Shown: positions 16,982-25,975, counted from the first letter of the stretch. The stretch: DNA of 64,000 bases from Clostridium_AT stratigraminis (GCF_045310675.1 NZ_JBJHZZ010000003.1:62001-126000), one strand, 5' to 3'. Numbers and translations are program-made. Notes: a model not told the origin generated them from the letters alone.

Positions 16982-17397
16982 CTCTCATATCTTTCTCCAC
17001 CATTAATTGTAATAGATACATATATCGTACTATTCTTTTGAAATACACTAAAGTTATTTACATTGGTTAATATATTATTTGTGGCTAAGTAAATATCATT
17101 TTTGTAATGAGCTATTGTTAAACCACCTGCGCTATTATATTTTATAGTCTTTCTTGTAATTCCATCAGGATACTTAACTTCAATTATGTTATTACTCGTA
17201 CTTACACTTTTTGAGTTCCTAATTTCATTTTCAATAAACATAAGAGCTTCTGAGGTATAAAAGTAATTTCGATTATAATTAGAACTTTCATTATATAACA
17301 AATTATATTTTAAATAAAAGGAGGCAACTAAAGCCGATACAATACTTGCAATGGCAAGGGCTATTAATAGTTCCAACAATGTTAATCCCTTTTTCAT
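16954..17397 (-). CDS. Minor prepilin (PilW/PilJ-like)
   Basis: A 147-residue prepilin with a class III signal, MKKG followed by LTLLELLIALAIASIVSALV, where cleavage after Gly leaves a mature chain with Glu at position 5. The remaining 110 residues form a small beta-rich domain, ending GGERYERCFGINLEQ. It overlaps the preceding gene by four bases (ATGA). The start ATG is at 17397. The subfamily name is approximate. Confidence 0.78.
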   Translation of the reverse strand: MKKGLTLLELLIALAIASIVSALVASFYLKYNLLYNESSNYNRNYFYTSEALMFIENEIRNSKSVSTSNNIIEVKYPDGITRKTIKYNSAGGLTIAHYKNDIYLATNNILTNVNNFSVFQKNSTIYVSITINGGERYERCFGINLEQ

Positions 17398-17834
17398 AGA
17401 TAATTTCCCTTATTAAATTCACAGGTTAATACTTCCTCTTTTTTAAGCTTTATGTGTATCTCCATATGTATTTTCAAAACCTCATCTTGCGCCATTTCTA
17501 ATACCAAATATGAATTGCTATTATCACAATCCTCTGCAAATATTTGATATAAGTTGCTGCTTCTAATGCTGTTTATATTTAACTTATCCTTATTAACATA
17601 TTTCTTGTTTGAATTATACAAATTATTAATATAATCGTATGAATAATTATTTAAAATTTCCTCTTTAAGCGCCTCTAGTACACTGCTATATTCTAGAATT
17701 TCTTTATTGTATTCTCTAAGTCTTAAATTGTTTAATTGAGTGGTAATTATACTAATTGACATAATAGAGAATATGCTCATTGCACATACCTGTTCAAGAA
17801 GTGAAAAACCCTTTTTCTTATTTGATCTCAACAT
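17394..17834 (-). CDS. Minor prepilin (PilV-like)
   Basis: A 146-residue prepilin with signal LRSNKKKG then FSLLEQVCAMSIFSIMSISI. The leader is eight or nine residues, and Glu is at +5. A cysteine in the membrane helix is unusual for pilins. It overlaps the upstream prepilin by 17 bases. It lies among four successive genes with prepilin-type or pilin-like N-termini, as in minor pilin initiation complexes. Confidence 0.78.
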   Translation of the reverse strand: MLRSNKKKGFSLLEQVCAMSIFSIMSISIITTQLNNLRLREYNKEILEYSSVLEALKEEILNNYSYDYINNLYNSNKKYVNKDKLNINSIRSSNLYQIFAEDCDNSNSYLVLEMAQDEVLKIHMEIHIKLKKEEVLTCEFNKGNYL

Positions 17835-18252
17835 AGCCTGCCCCTACATTTATAGTAATTAGGTATATCTTGTTGTTGATATCACTAATGCGTATAGTCC
17901 CTGCATCGCTTGTAATACCAAACTTATCAATGTTTATCCTATTTAAATTTGTATTTATGCCATCTATTTTAATTTCCCTTGGAAGCTTGAAACCATCTAT
18001 TACTCTATTAGAGTTATAAAACCAAACTTCATTTTTCTCTAAATCAAATAATACAAAGCCGGGCTTTTCTTTTTCCCTGCAATACTGCTTACCGTAATTT
18101 ATTACTCCTAATATAGAGCTTTCTGTCATATTTAAATCAACTTCATTTCTTATTTGATTATATTTTGATATGCCTAGAAGGCTAATACTAGTAGCAATTA
18201 TAATTATGGTTATTATCACCAGTAATTCGATTAAAGAAAAGCCCTTCCTCAT
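17818..18252 (-). CDS. Minor prepilin (GspH/FimT-like)
   Basis: A 144-residue prepilin, signal MRKG then FSLIELLVIITIIIIATSIS, Glu at +5, followed by a beta-rich domain containing DLEKNEVWFYNSNRVIDGF and KFGITSDAGTIRISD. The latter half resembles GspH/FimT-type minor pilins that prime pilus assembly. It starts 18 bases after the main pilin gene. Confidence 0.8.
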   Translation of the reverse strand: MRKGFSLIELLVIITIIIIATSISLLGISKYNQIRNEVDLNMTESSILGVINYGKQYCREKEKPGFVLFDLEKNEVWFYNSNRVIDGFKLPREIKIDGINTNLNRINIDKFGITSDAGTIRISDINNKIYLITINVGAGYVEIK

Positions 18253-18270
18253 TTATTTCACCTGTTATTA

Positions 18271-18720
18271 TTATTCTGTTGCTGTATCTGTGTCTTCTGC
18301 GGAACTAAAAATCTGGGAATTATCTTTATCCTTTATCATATAAGTATTATCCGTCTTGTTTATTGACAATGAATAACTTTTACCATCATTTATGAAAGTT
18401 ATTTTAACTAAAGAATTATCTGAAGCATCAACGTCTAAACCAGTTTCTGATATATTTGTAGTATCCTTTACTGCGCTTTCTATCTTTGCATCTTCGAATT
18501 TATTACCTTGCGCTGAATAGGACCACATTGCAGCATTATAAATCTGCTTTCCTTTGCTTATTACATTTGCTTCCTTAGCCTTACTTATATATCCTGAAAC
18601 CTTTGGAACTGCAAGTGCAGACAAAATAATAATGATTGTAACTGCTACGATTATCTCAATTAAGGTAAAGCCCTTTTTCTTTTTTCCACCGATTTTGTTA
18701 CCTTTGATAAAATAAAACAT
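18271..18720 (-). CDS. pilA: Type IV pilin (probable major subunit)
   Basis: A 149-residue prepilin with a 16-residue leader ending KKKKG, then FTLIEIIVAVTIIIILSALAVPK. It has the best match in the cluster to the classic signal, including Pro near +22 and the helix extension SGYISKAKEANVISKGKQIY. The small C-terminal domain is rich in Asp, Thr and Ser with no cysteines. It is isolated from pilC by 156 bases that may hold its own promoter. Together with the strong AGGAGGACAC site this fits a highly expressed main subunit. That is inference. Confidence 0.85.
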   Translation of the reverse strand: MFYFIKGNKIGGKKKKGFTLIEIIVAVTIIIILSALAVPKVSGYISKAKEANVISKGKQIYNAAMWSYSAQGNKFEDAKIESAVKDTTNISETGLDVDASDNSLVKITFINDGKSYSLSINKTDNTYMIKDKDNSQIFSSAEDTDTATE

Positions 18721-18842
18721 TGTTGTGTCCTCCTGTTATTCATTGATTTTTGATTTTTATTATTACTGTATTCCTTTTTTGTAATTTAATAGTTCTTAGA
18801 ATAAATCTCACATTTCATAAAATTCCACAGCATAAGCTTCAA

Positions 18843-18848
18843 ATTATA
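18843..18848 (-). promoter_or_regulatory. Candidate -10 box for the pilin gene
   Basis: TATAAT on the minus strand about 123 bases upstream of the pilin start, in the only sizeable gap of the pilus cluster. No good -35 hexamer lies 17 bases upstream, so this is weak. Confidence 0.3.
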
Positions 18849-18876
18849 CCTTACGTAATAAAACCATTACTAACAC

Positions 18877-20073
18877 CTAAATAGTGTTCATTAAGTTCAT
18901 CATTGGCATGAGAACAGCTATAAGCAAGTAACCTATTACAATTGATAGACCAAGTATTAAAGCAGGTTCAAGTAACACTGTGAGTTTATCTATAGTAGTA
19001 AATAAGTCTTCTTCTATAATGTCTGATACTTTAATAAGCATTTCATCTAAGTTTCCTGTTTCCTCCCCAATTTTAGTCATAGACATAAAATTCCGAGGAA
19101 AGAACTTCATTTTTTCTAGACTTTCCGAAAGGCTTTTACCATCTTTAACTTCCTCTAGGCAATTCCCCACCTCCTTTATTACATATTTATTATCAATAAC
19201 GCTTAGTGTAATAGTCAGTGCTTTACTTATCTGTATCCCACTTTCTAGTAATATACCAAGAGTTCTTGAAAACCTTACAGAAATCAATTTTATATATAAA
19301 TTTTTTGTAAGCACATTACTAACCTTAAATTTATCTATTTTTATTGCAGTACTTTCAAGAGTTTTAAAATTCATAAATGCAGCCGCTAAGAAAACAAGTA
19401 TTATTAGAATAAACAAATAGTTTTCTCTTAGAATTGAACTAATATTTAAGATAATTTTTGTGGATGTTGGAATTTTGGCAGAAATGCCATCAAGGGTTGA
19501 TACTAACATTGGTATAATAGTTGTTATCATAATTATCATCATTAAAATACTAACAAATAGTACTATGCATGGGTATGTAAGTACCTTTATGAGTCTGTCT
19601 TTTATTTTCTTCTCATTTTCATAATACTTTCCAAGCATATTAAAGATTTTATCAAGTCTTCCGCTTTCTTCTCCTACCTTTACCATATTTACTAAAAGAT
19701 TAGGATAAAGTTTGGAATCCTTATTTAGGCAATTAGATAGAGTTTCCCCCTCATAAATTAGCTGCTCTACTTCTTCTAAATTCCTAGTTAAGGACTTATT
19801 TTTAAAATCTTCTTTAAGTATTTGAACTATATCTAAAATATTTAGTCCAGCTGATAGTAATGAAGAAAAGTTATTACAGAATAAAACCAATTCTTTTATA
19901 GCCAAAGTTTGTTTATTAAAGCCTAATTTAAATGTTTTTATTTCTTTATAGTAGAAAATAAAGAAGCCTTTATTTCTAAAGGAAATAGATAAATCCTTTT
20001 TACTGGTACACCAGCATCTTCCCTTTAATTCCTCTCCATGTAAATTCTTAACCTTGTACTCGCAATATGGCAT
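18877..20073 (-). CDS. pilC: Type IV pilus inner-membrane platform protein PilC
   Basis: A 398-residue GspF-family protein. It has two repeated cytoplasmic helical domains (each starting near LCNNFSSLLSAGLNI and VRFSRTLGILLESGI), a pair of membrane segments after the first (about 170-195 and 220-240) and a final one at the C-terminus (ALILGLSIVIGYLLIAVLMP). It is the membrane platform on which PilB acts. The ATG at 20073 (MPYCEYKVKNLHGEE) follows TTGGAGTG. An upstream ATG at 20130 lies inside pilB and has no ribosome site. Confidence 0.92.
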   Translation of the reverse strand: MPYCEYKVKNLHGEELKGRCWCTSKKDLSISFRNKGFFIFYYKEIKTFKLGFNKQTLAIKELVLFCNNFSSLLSAGLNILDIVQILKEDFKNKSLTRNLEEVEQLIYEGETLSNCLNKDSKLYPNLLVNMVKVGEESGRLDKIFNMLGKYYENEKKIKDRLIKVLTYPCIVLFVSILMMIIMITTIIPMLVSTLDGISAKIPTSTKIILNISSILRENYLFILIILVFLAAAFMNFKTLESTAIKIDKFKVSNVLTKNLYIKLISVRFSRTLGILLESGIQISKALTITLSVIDNKYVIKEVGNCLEEVKDGKSLSESLEKMKFFPRNFMSMTKIGEETGNLDEMLIKVSDIIEEDLFTTIDKLTVLLEPALILGLSIVIGYLLIAVLMPMMNLMNTI

Positions 20074-20092
20074 TTCTAGCACTCCAAAATTT

Positions 20093-21616
20093 TCAAAAAT
20101 TATTACCTCTGAGCTTAATATATTCTTCATAAGTGGTTAGGCCTTTTACTGCCTTATCTCTGCAATTTTCACTTATACTTCTCATTCCTAAATTTTTAAT
20201 TATTTCTCTAATTTCATCTACATTTTTACTTCCGGTAATAAGCACTCTAAGCTCTTCACTGCTTTTCATAATTTCATATACAATAATCCTATTTTTATAA
20301 CCTGTATAATTGCAAAACACACAGCCCTTGCCTCTATAAAGTACTTCACCAGGTTTTAAATTTAAATTACTTTTTTCCTCAATGTTAGGCTCATAAGGCT
20401 CCTTACAAAAACTGCAGATTTCTCTAACAAGCCTTTGTGCGATACCCGCTACTAAGGAATCAGCAATTAAATAACTTGGAATTCCCATATCTTTTAATCT
20501 AATTACCGAAGAGGCTGCATCATTAGTATGTAAGGTGGATATTACTAAATGCCCAGTTATAGCAGCCCGAACTGCAATTTCGGCTGTAACCTCATCTCTA
20601 ATTTCTCCTACCATGACAATGTCAGGATCTTGCCTCAAAATACTCCTTAATCCATTTGCAAAAGTTAGCCCTGCTTTATTATTTACATTTACTTGATTTA
20701 TACCTTTTAAAGCCATTTCTACAGGGTCTTCAATAGTAACAATATTATTATTACCCTTGTTAACATGATTGAGCATTGAATATAAAGTGGTAGTCTTTCC
20801 GCTGCCAGTTGGACCTGTGACTAAAATAATTCCATGCGTACTTTTTAGTAAGTTATTCATTAGTACTTCATCTAAGTTATTAAAGCCTAATGATTTAAGG
20901 CTCAGTAATTTATTAGATTTATATAGAATTCTTATTACTATTTTTTCACCATATAGTACAGGCAGAGTAGATACTCTTAAATCCTTATATTCTTCTTCAT
21001 ACTTAAAAGTTATCTTTCCATCCTGGGGAAGCCTCTTTTCAGCAATATCCATGTTTGCCTGCAATTTTATTCTGCTGCAAATACTGCTATATATTTCCTT
21101 AGGCAAAGTAAAATCATCTAAGAGTGAACCATCTAGTCTGTATCTAACTCTAGCAGCCTCTTCAAATGGTTCAATGTGAATGTCACTGGCTTTATAGTTT
21201 ATACCTTGCTCAATTATAGTGTTTGTAATCCTTATAACAGGTGAAGCCTCGGAATGAATAAAGGATGAATTATAAATTCTCTCTTCTTTAACTAAATTTT
21301 TGTATTGGAACTTAAGTTTTTCCAACATCGAATTCGTATCACCTATTTTATCCAGTTGGTTTATTAAATTTTCAATTTGAGCTTTTGAGGCATTAAAAAC
21401 TATAAGATTTTTTTTAGTTAAAAAAACTAAATCCTTTAAGATTTGATTTTCCTCTATTTTATAAGCAGCAATATAAAGAGAGTTTTCTTTCATATATAAT
21501 GGAATTAAGCAGTATTTAATCATGATCTCCTTTGGAATTAATTTCATTACCTCAAAGTCTGGTTTTATTCCATTTAAATCTATTATCCTGTCATTTTTTA
21601 TTTCAAAAGAGTTCAT
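20093..21616 (-). CDS. pilB: Type IV pilus assembly ATPase PilB
   Basis: Hexameric extension ATPase, about 507 residues. It has an N-terminal T2SSE/MshEN-like domain, then Walker A GPTGSGKTTTLYSM, Walker B with VGEIRDEVTAEIAVRAA, the His box TGHLVISTLHTNDA, and a four-cysteine zinc site (CSFC and CVFC) of the PilB/GspE type. The start is unsure: ATG at 21616 (MNSFEIKNDRI) has only a weak site, while a GTG at 21670 would add 18 residues. No retraction ATPase pilT follows it here. Confidence 0.92.
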   Translation of the reverse strand: MNSFEIKNDRIIDLNGIKPDFEVMKLIPKEIMIKYCLIPLYMKENSLYIAAYKIEENQILKDLVFLTKKNLIVFNASKAQIENLINQLDKIGDTNSMLEKLKFQYKNLVKEERIYNSSFIHSEASPVIRITNTIIEQGINYKASDIHIEPFEEAARVRYRLDGSLLDDFTLPKEIYSSICSRIKLQANMDIAEKRLPQDGKITFKYEEEYKDLRVSTLPVLYGEKIVIRILYKSNKLLSLKSLGFNNLDEVLMNNLLKSTHGIILVTGPTGSGKTTTLYSMLNHVNKGNNNIVTIEDPVEMALKGINQVNVNNKAGLTFANGLRSILRQDPDIVMVGEIRDEVTAEIAVRAAITGHLVISTLHTNDAASSVIRLKDMGIPSYLIADSLVAGIAQRLVREICSFCKEPYEPNIEEKSNLNLKPGEVLYRGKGCVFCNYTGYKNRIIVYEIMKSSEELRVLITGSKNVDEIREIIKNLGMRSISENCRDKAVKGLTTYEEYIKLRGNNF

Positions 21617-21699
21617 ATATGTAAACCACACTTTCTTAAGAATTGCGTTAACAATTTTAAGTATAACCACCTAAAAACTTTTTAAACCTATTATTTTTC

Positions 21700-21766
21700 G
21701 CAAAAAATAAAAAATATGCTAAAATTTTTAAGAAATTTGTAAATATCCTAAAAAATTTTAAGCATA
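21700..21766 (-). terminator. Terminator after dapF
   Basis: Minus-strand TATGCTTAAAATTTTTTA pairs with TTAAAAATTTTAGCATA (about 21749-21766 and 21715-21732, with a bulge), followed by TTTTTTATTTTTTG. Separates dapF from the pilus operon. Confidence 0.7.
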
Positions 21767-21799
21767 CATTTTTAATAAACGTTTTTAATATTTTATATT

Positions 21800-22621
21800 T
21801 TAAATTATATATTCACCAATAAAGCTTGTTACTGCGGGTCCAGTCATATATATACCATTTTCAGTAATCTCGATATAAAGAGTTCCTCCTGGGATTTCTA
21901 CTGTTACCTTATTTTCTACAAGTCCTAATTTATTTGCAACTACAACTGATGCACTGCTGCCCGTTCCACAGGCCAAAGTAGCTCCAGCACCTCTTTCCCA
22001 GGTCATAACTCTTATTCTATTTTTATTTGTGACCTCACAAAAATTAACGTTGGTGCCTTTAGGAAATATTTTGTATTTTTCAATTGCTTTTCCTTCTCCA
22101 ATTAAAAAGTCCTCCAATTTTCCAAAAATAATTGTATGTGGTACACCAAGTAAAACGGAATTAATTTCATAATTTTTATTTTCTATTTCAACCTTTTTCT
22201 TTAAAATTTCCTTATCACTAATAACTGGAATATCAGCAGGAGCAAATGTAGGCATACCCATATTAATTGTAACTTCAATAACTTCCCCTTTATCTATTAT
22301 TAAGTAGGCAGTTTTTACTCCATCGTCAGTTTCAATACTTATGCTATCTTTTTTCTCTACAAGTTCATGCTCCCATACGTATTTAGCAAAACATCTAATA
22401 CCGTTGCCGCACATGTTGGCTATGGAGCCATCAGAGTTTATTATTGTCATTTTAATATTAGCCAAGCTACTTTTTCTTACAATTAAAATTCCATCAGCAC
22501 CAATAGAAAAATTTCTGTGGCAAAGTCTTTTTGCTAAGGATCTTTCATCTATTAATTTATTATCTAAATCCTCAATAACAATAAAGTCATTTCCATTCCC
22601 ATGCATTTTAGTGAATTTCAT
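21800..22621 (-). CDS. dapF: Diaminopimelate epimerase
   Basis: Converts LL- to meso-diaminopimelate for peptidoglycan and lysine. The 273-residue chain has both catalytic cysteines in the classic settings, MCGNGIRC (Cys 71) and ACGTGSSAS near residue 218, in the two mirror-image halves. It fits with the mDAP-type MurE in this window. The start follows TGGAGGAGAAT. Its leader carries a family A element, and a terminator follows the gene, so it looks monocistronic. Confidence 0.97.
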   Translation of the reverse strand: MKFTKMHGNGNDFIVIEDLDNKLIDERSLAKRLCHRNFSIGADGILIVRKSSLANIKMTIINSDGSIANMCGNGIRCFAKYVWEHELVEKKDSISIETDDGVKTAYLIIDKGEVIEVTINMGMPTFAPADIPVISDKEILKKKVEIENKNYEINSVLLGVPHTIIFGKLEDFLIGEGKAIEKYKIFPKGTNVNFCEVTNKNRIRVMTWERGAGATLACGTGSSASVVVANKLGLVENKVTVEIPGGTLYIEITENGIYMTGPAVTSFIGEYII

Positions 22622-22681
22622 AATTCTCCTCCATTAGATAATCAAAGTGGTTAGTTTAAGTTTAACTCGTTTCAATGGCAA

Positions 22682-22752
22682 TACGGGGTGGTCTAACTTG
22701 CAAATTGCTCATCTGCAGACCACCCATAGAAGCCCATTTAGGGCTTCTACCT
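22682..22752 (-). repeat. Family A two-hairpin leader element, copy before dapF
   Basis: Stem I TAGAAGCCC / GGGCTTCTA (22741-22749 and 22727-22735) around TAAAT. Stem II GGGTGGTC / GACCACCC (22718-22725 and 22686-22693) around 24 bases that include a small inner TGCA pairing. This is the most GC-rich copy, and its substitutions relative to the other copies are paired on both arms. It lies 65 bases upstream of dapF, in a divergent intergenic region. The rest of 22622-22942 holds the rqcH promoter. Confidence 0.75.
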
Positions 22753-22876
22753 TTATTAAGTATAAAGTATCTGCTAAGATATATTACAAATTTCAATTAA
22801 TAAAAGATTTCTTATTAATTATAATATATTCAGTAAAGCCATTTCAAGAAAGTAAATACATTAATATAGGGAACCT

Positions 22877-22905
22877 TTGATTTTAAAATATTATAATGAT
22901 ATACT
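22877..22905 (+). promoter_or_regulatory. Vegetative promoter for rqcH
   Basis: TTGATT (22877-22882), a 17-base spacer and TATACT (22900-22905), a good sigma-A pattern. It begins exactly where a longer reading frame of rqcH would start, so that longer frame cannot be the translated one. Confidence 0.75.
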
Positions 22906-22942
22906 AGCAAATATAAAGTTTACTAGAAAGAAGGAAAAGAAT

Positions 22943-24676
22943 ATGCCCTTAGATGGTATTTACTTATATAGCCTAAAAGATGAACTCTATAAAAAAATAA
23001 TTGGAAGCAGAGTTGATAAAATTTCACAACCAGAAAAGGATGAAATTGTCCTTACTTTGAGAGCAGAAAGAATAAGCTATAAGCTTCTTGTTAGTGCTAG
23101 TTCTACTTATCCAAAAGTACATTTAACCAGTGTAAATAAAGTTAACCCTATTAAGGCCCCTATGTTTTGTATGGTACTTAGAAAATATCTAGGTAACGGA
23201 AAGATAATAGGTGTTTCTCAAGTGGATACAGATAGAATCTTAATTATAGATTTTGAAAGCGCAGATGAGTTAGGCTTTAATAGTGTATATTCAATGATAA
23301 TTGAGATAATGGGAAGACACAGCAATATAACACTTATAAGGAAGCGGGATTCAGTAATAATAGACTCTATAAAGCATATAACTCCAGATATAAATAGCTA
23401 TAGGAGCTTATACCCAGGAATAAAATTTATATATCCTCCTTCTTCAACTAAGATAAGCCCTTTTAATTTCAGTTATGAAGATTTAAGTAATTTTATTGAA
23501 CTGAATTTTATAAAATTTGAACCAAATATGTTTTCAAAGATTTTTACTGGAATAAGTTCCCCTTTTTCAAAATCCATAGCTATAGAATTAGATAAAAATA
23601 ATGTAGAATTGAACTTAACGAGCTTAAAGCAAATATTTATTTATATTTTTAATTTATTTGAAGGTTTAAGGACTAGTAATTTTGAGTTTATATCCTATAA
23701 ATTTGGTGTCTCACTAAAGGATTTTTATTGTATTAAATTACATCAATATAGTGGTCTTTCAGAAAAAGTATTTTCCTCACCTTCAGAGTTAATTGAAAGT
23801 TTTTATTATGAAAAGGATAAAAGTGATAGATTAAATATAAAGAGCTCTGACCTGCAAAAAATAATTCACACTAATATAGATAGATGCAATAAAAAGTTAG
23901 AACTGCTAAAAGATACATTGATTGAGTGTCATAGCAGAGAAAGTTATAAAGTAAGTGGTGAATTATTAACTGCGAATATTTATAATATTAAAAAGGGCAT
24001 GAAAGAAGTTCGTGTCTTAAATTATTATGCACCAAATGAAGAATATATAAATATACCTATTGATGAAAATAAAACCCCTTCTGAGAACATTCAAGGTTAT
24101 TATAAAAAATACAACAAACTTAAAAAATCTGCAGAAATGGGAGGGCTTCAAATAAAGGCTGCTTCTGAGGAGTTAGACTACTTACAGTCTGTATTAACAA
24201 ATATTAAGAATGCAGAAAGCTATGAAGAAATTGAAGAGATTAAAAGAGAGCTTATTGACACTGGATATATAAGATTTAAAAAGGAAGATAAGAAAAGATT
24301 TAAGCCTTCAAAACCTATGCATTTTATAGCAAGCAACGGTGAGCATATATACATTGGGAAAAATAACATTCAAAATGACTTTTTAACACTGAAATTTGCT
24401 GATAAAAAGGATATATGGCTTCACACTAAAAATATTCCCGGATCTCATGTAATTATAAAAGCTGCAAATGTGGTGTCAAAGGAAACCATTGAAGAAGCTG
24501 CTATTCTTGCAGCCTATTACAGCAAAGGAAAAGAATCCACTAAGGTACCTGTAGATTATACTGAAGTTAGAAATGTAAAAAAGCCCTCCGGAGCGAAACC
24601 AGGTATGGTAATCTATTATACAAATAAAACAATCTATGTAAATCCCGAAAAATTAGAGCTTCAAAAAATAGATTAA
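22943..24676 (+). CDS. rqcH: RqcH, ribosome-associated quality-control factor (NFACT/FbpA family)
   Basis: A 577-residue NEMF/Rqc2 homologue that binds stalled 50S-peptidyl-tRNA complexes and directs C-terminal alanine tailing. It was formerly named fibronectin-binding protein FbpA. NFACT-N begins MPLDGIYLYSLKDELYKKIIG and contains MVLRKYLGNGKI and IEIMGRHSNITL. A coiled-coil centre follows, then NFACT-R with GKNNIQNDFLTLKFA and DIWLHTKNIPGSHVI. The ATG at 22943 has AAGAAGGA upstream and fits the promoter at 22877-22905. It is one of only four sizeable plus-strand genes here. Confidence 0.95.
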   Translation: MPLDGIYLYSLKDELYKKIIGSRVDKISQPEKDEIVLTLRAERISYKLLVSASSTYPKVHLTSVNKVNPIKAPMFCMVLRKYLGNGKIIGVSQVDTDRILIIDFESADELGFNSVYSMIIEIMGRHSNITLIRKRDSVIIDSIKHITPDINSYRSLYPGIKFIYPPSSTKISPFNFSYEDLSNFIELNFIKFEPNMFSKIFTGISSPFSKSIAIELDKNNVELNLTSLKQIFIYIFNLFEGLRTSNFEFISYKFGVSLKDFYCIKLHQYSGLSEKVFSSPSELIESFYYEKDKSDRLNIKSSDLQKIIHTNIDRCNKKLELLKDTLIECHSRESYKVSGELLTANIYNIKKGMKEVRVLNYYAPNEEYINIPIDENKTPSENIQGYYKKYNKLKKSAEMGGLQIKAASEELDYLQSVLTNIKNAESYEEIEEIKRELIDTGYIRFKKEDKKRFKPSKPMHFIASNGEHIYIGKNNIQNDFLTLKFADKKDIWLHTKNIPGSHVIIKAANVVSKETIEEAAILAAYYSKGKESTKVPVDYTEVRNVKKPSGAKPGMVIYYTNKTIYVNPEKLELQKID

Positions 24677-24706
24677 ACAGGTTTTAACCTGTTTAATTAT
24701 TTTTTG
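24673..24706. terminator. Bidirectional terminator between rqcH and the RlmL-like gene
   Basis: TTAAACAGGT / ACCTGTTTAA (24673-24682 and 24687-24696) with a 4-base loop. The stem includes the stop codons of both convergent genes. TTATTTTTT follows on the plus strand; the minus strand has a weaker T-run after it. Confidence 0.85.
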
Positions 24707-25823
24707 GCGGATTATTAATAAATTGATAATAGTAGCAAAGCAGTCTTCCATTATATAATTTTCTATTTTTGTCAGCCTTTTTTCCAAAAAGCTCTTGAAA
24801 TTTAAGGTTTGAGGTTATTACGAAGAAAGACCAGGAATCAAGATTTCTATAGAGATCCCCCATTGACTTGTATAGTTCCTCTACTTCAATCATATCCCCT
24901 AATCTTTCGCCATAGGGTGGATTACTTATTATAAAACCATATTTCTTTTGTGAGCTAAACTCTCTCGCATCACGTTTTTGAAAGGCAATATATTCTGACA
25001 CACCTGCTTTTAAAGCATTTTCCCTTGCTGTTTTAAGCAGTCTTCCATTAACATCAGAAGCTAGTATTAGAAAGCTTTCCTTATTAATTTTACTTTTAGC
25101 ATAGCTTCTAATTTCTTCCCAAATAGCCTTATCCATGGTAGGCCAGGTTTCACATACAAAGCTTCTGTTTAAGCCAGGTGCAATGTTTTTTCCTATTAGT
25201 GCAGCTTCTATTGGTATGGTTCCTGATCCGCAGAAGGGATCTGCAAGCACTCTACTCGGTTCCCAAGAACTTAAGAGTACTAAAGCAGCTGCTAAGGTTT
25301 CTTTAAGCGGCGCCTCCCCAGCAAGCTCTCTATAGCCTCTTTTATGTAAGCCTGAACCTGTTGTATCAATGGTTAAGGTAGCTATATCCTTTAAAAGAGC
25401 AATTTCAATTTTATAAACTGGTCCATCTTCTTCAAAATAGTCAAGGCTATACTCCTTTTTCATAGCTTCCACAACAGCCTTTTTAACTATGGATTGGCAA
25501 TCTGGAACACTATGAAGCACGGACTTTATAGATTTGCCAACCACATGCATTTTACCATTCTTAGGGATAAGTTCTCCCCAGGGCACTCTAAGTGTTCCTT
25601 GAAATAGCTCTTCGAAGCTCTCAGCCTTAAATTCAGTCATTTTTATTAAAACTCTATCTGCAGTTCTAAGCCAGGTATTGCAAATTGCTATATCATATTC
25701 ATCGCCTTTAAAGCTAACCTTACCATTTTCACTTTTTAAATCTTCATAGCCTAATAATTTTAATTCTTTAGCTACAACTGCTTCTAAACCAAAGGTCGAA
25801 GTTGCAATTAAATCAAATTCCAT
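24693..25823 (-). CDS. THUMP-domain RNA (guanine-N2) methyltransferase, RlmL/YpsC-like
   Basis: A 376-residue SAM-dependent methyltransferase. An N-terminal ferredoxin-like/THUMP RNA-binding part (about 1-155) precedes the catalytic domain, with motif I DPFCGSGTIPIEAALIG and motif IV NPPYGERLGD. Relatives such as E. coli RlmL methylate G2445 of 23S rRNA. Bacillus YpsC has the same architecture. The specific target here is not shown by the sequence. It is preceded by a hairpin leader shared with deoC. Confidence 0.9.
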   Translation of the reverse strand: MEFDLIATSTFGLEAVVAKELKLLGYEDLKSENGKVSFKGDEYDIAICNTWLRTADRVLIKMTEFKAESFEELFQGTLRVPWGELIPKNGKMHVVGKSIKSVLHSVPDCQSIVKKAVVEAMKKEYSLDYFEEDGPVYKIEIALLKDIATLTIDTTGSGLHKRGYRELAGEAPLKETLAAALVLLSSWEPSRVLADPFCGSGTIPIEAALIGKNIAPGLNRSFVCETWPTMDKAIWEEIRSYAKSKINKESFLILASDVNGRLLKTARENALKAGVSEYIAFQKRDAREFSSQKKYGFIISNPPYGERLGDMIEVEELYKSMGDLYRNLDSWSFFVITSNLKFQELFGKKADKNRKLYNGRLLCYYYQFINNPPKNN

Positions 25824-25830
25824 AAAATTT

Positions 25831-25890
25831 ACTCCTCGTATATTAAGTCTATAACCAGCAAAATCATTGATGTAGACTTATTTATTTTTA
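25831..25890 (-). repeat. Family C hairpin leader, copy before the RlmL-like gene
   Basis: Minus-strand TAAGTCTA / TAGACTTA (25873-25880 and 25844-25851) encloses about 21 bases, immediately followed by ATATACGAGGAGT, the ribosome site. It matches the deoC leader at 53885-53935 over most of about 50 bases, including AAATAAGTCTA upstream and ATACGAGGAG downstream. The remainder of 25891-25977 is AT-rich and I see nothing else there. Confidence 0.65.
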
Positions 25891-25975
25891 TATCTTGTAT
25901 AGATAATAAAGCACTTAAAATTTGCTAAAATAAATATACTATAATATGAAAAAAATAACAACCTTAACATTAAAA

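Noticed and set aside
21617..21799. Cyclic di-GMP riboswitch before the pilus operon
   Set aside because: No matching conserved bases; the AT-rich inverted repeat there is better explained as the dapF terminator.
22877..22942. N-terminal extension of RqcH starting MILKYYND
   Set aside because: This stretch contains the promoter (TTGATT, TATACT), and the family start MPLDGIYLYS has its own ribosome site at 22943.
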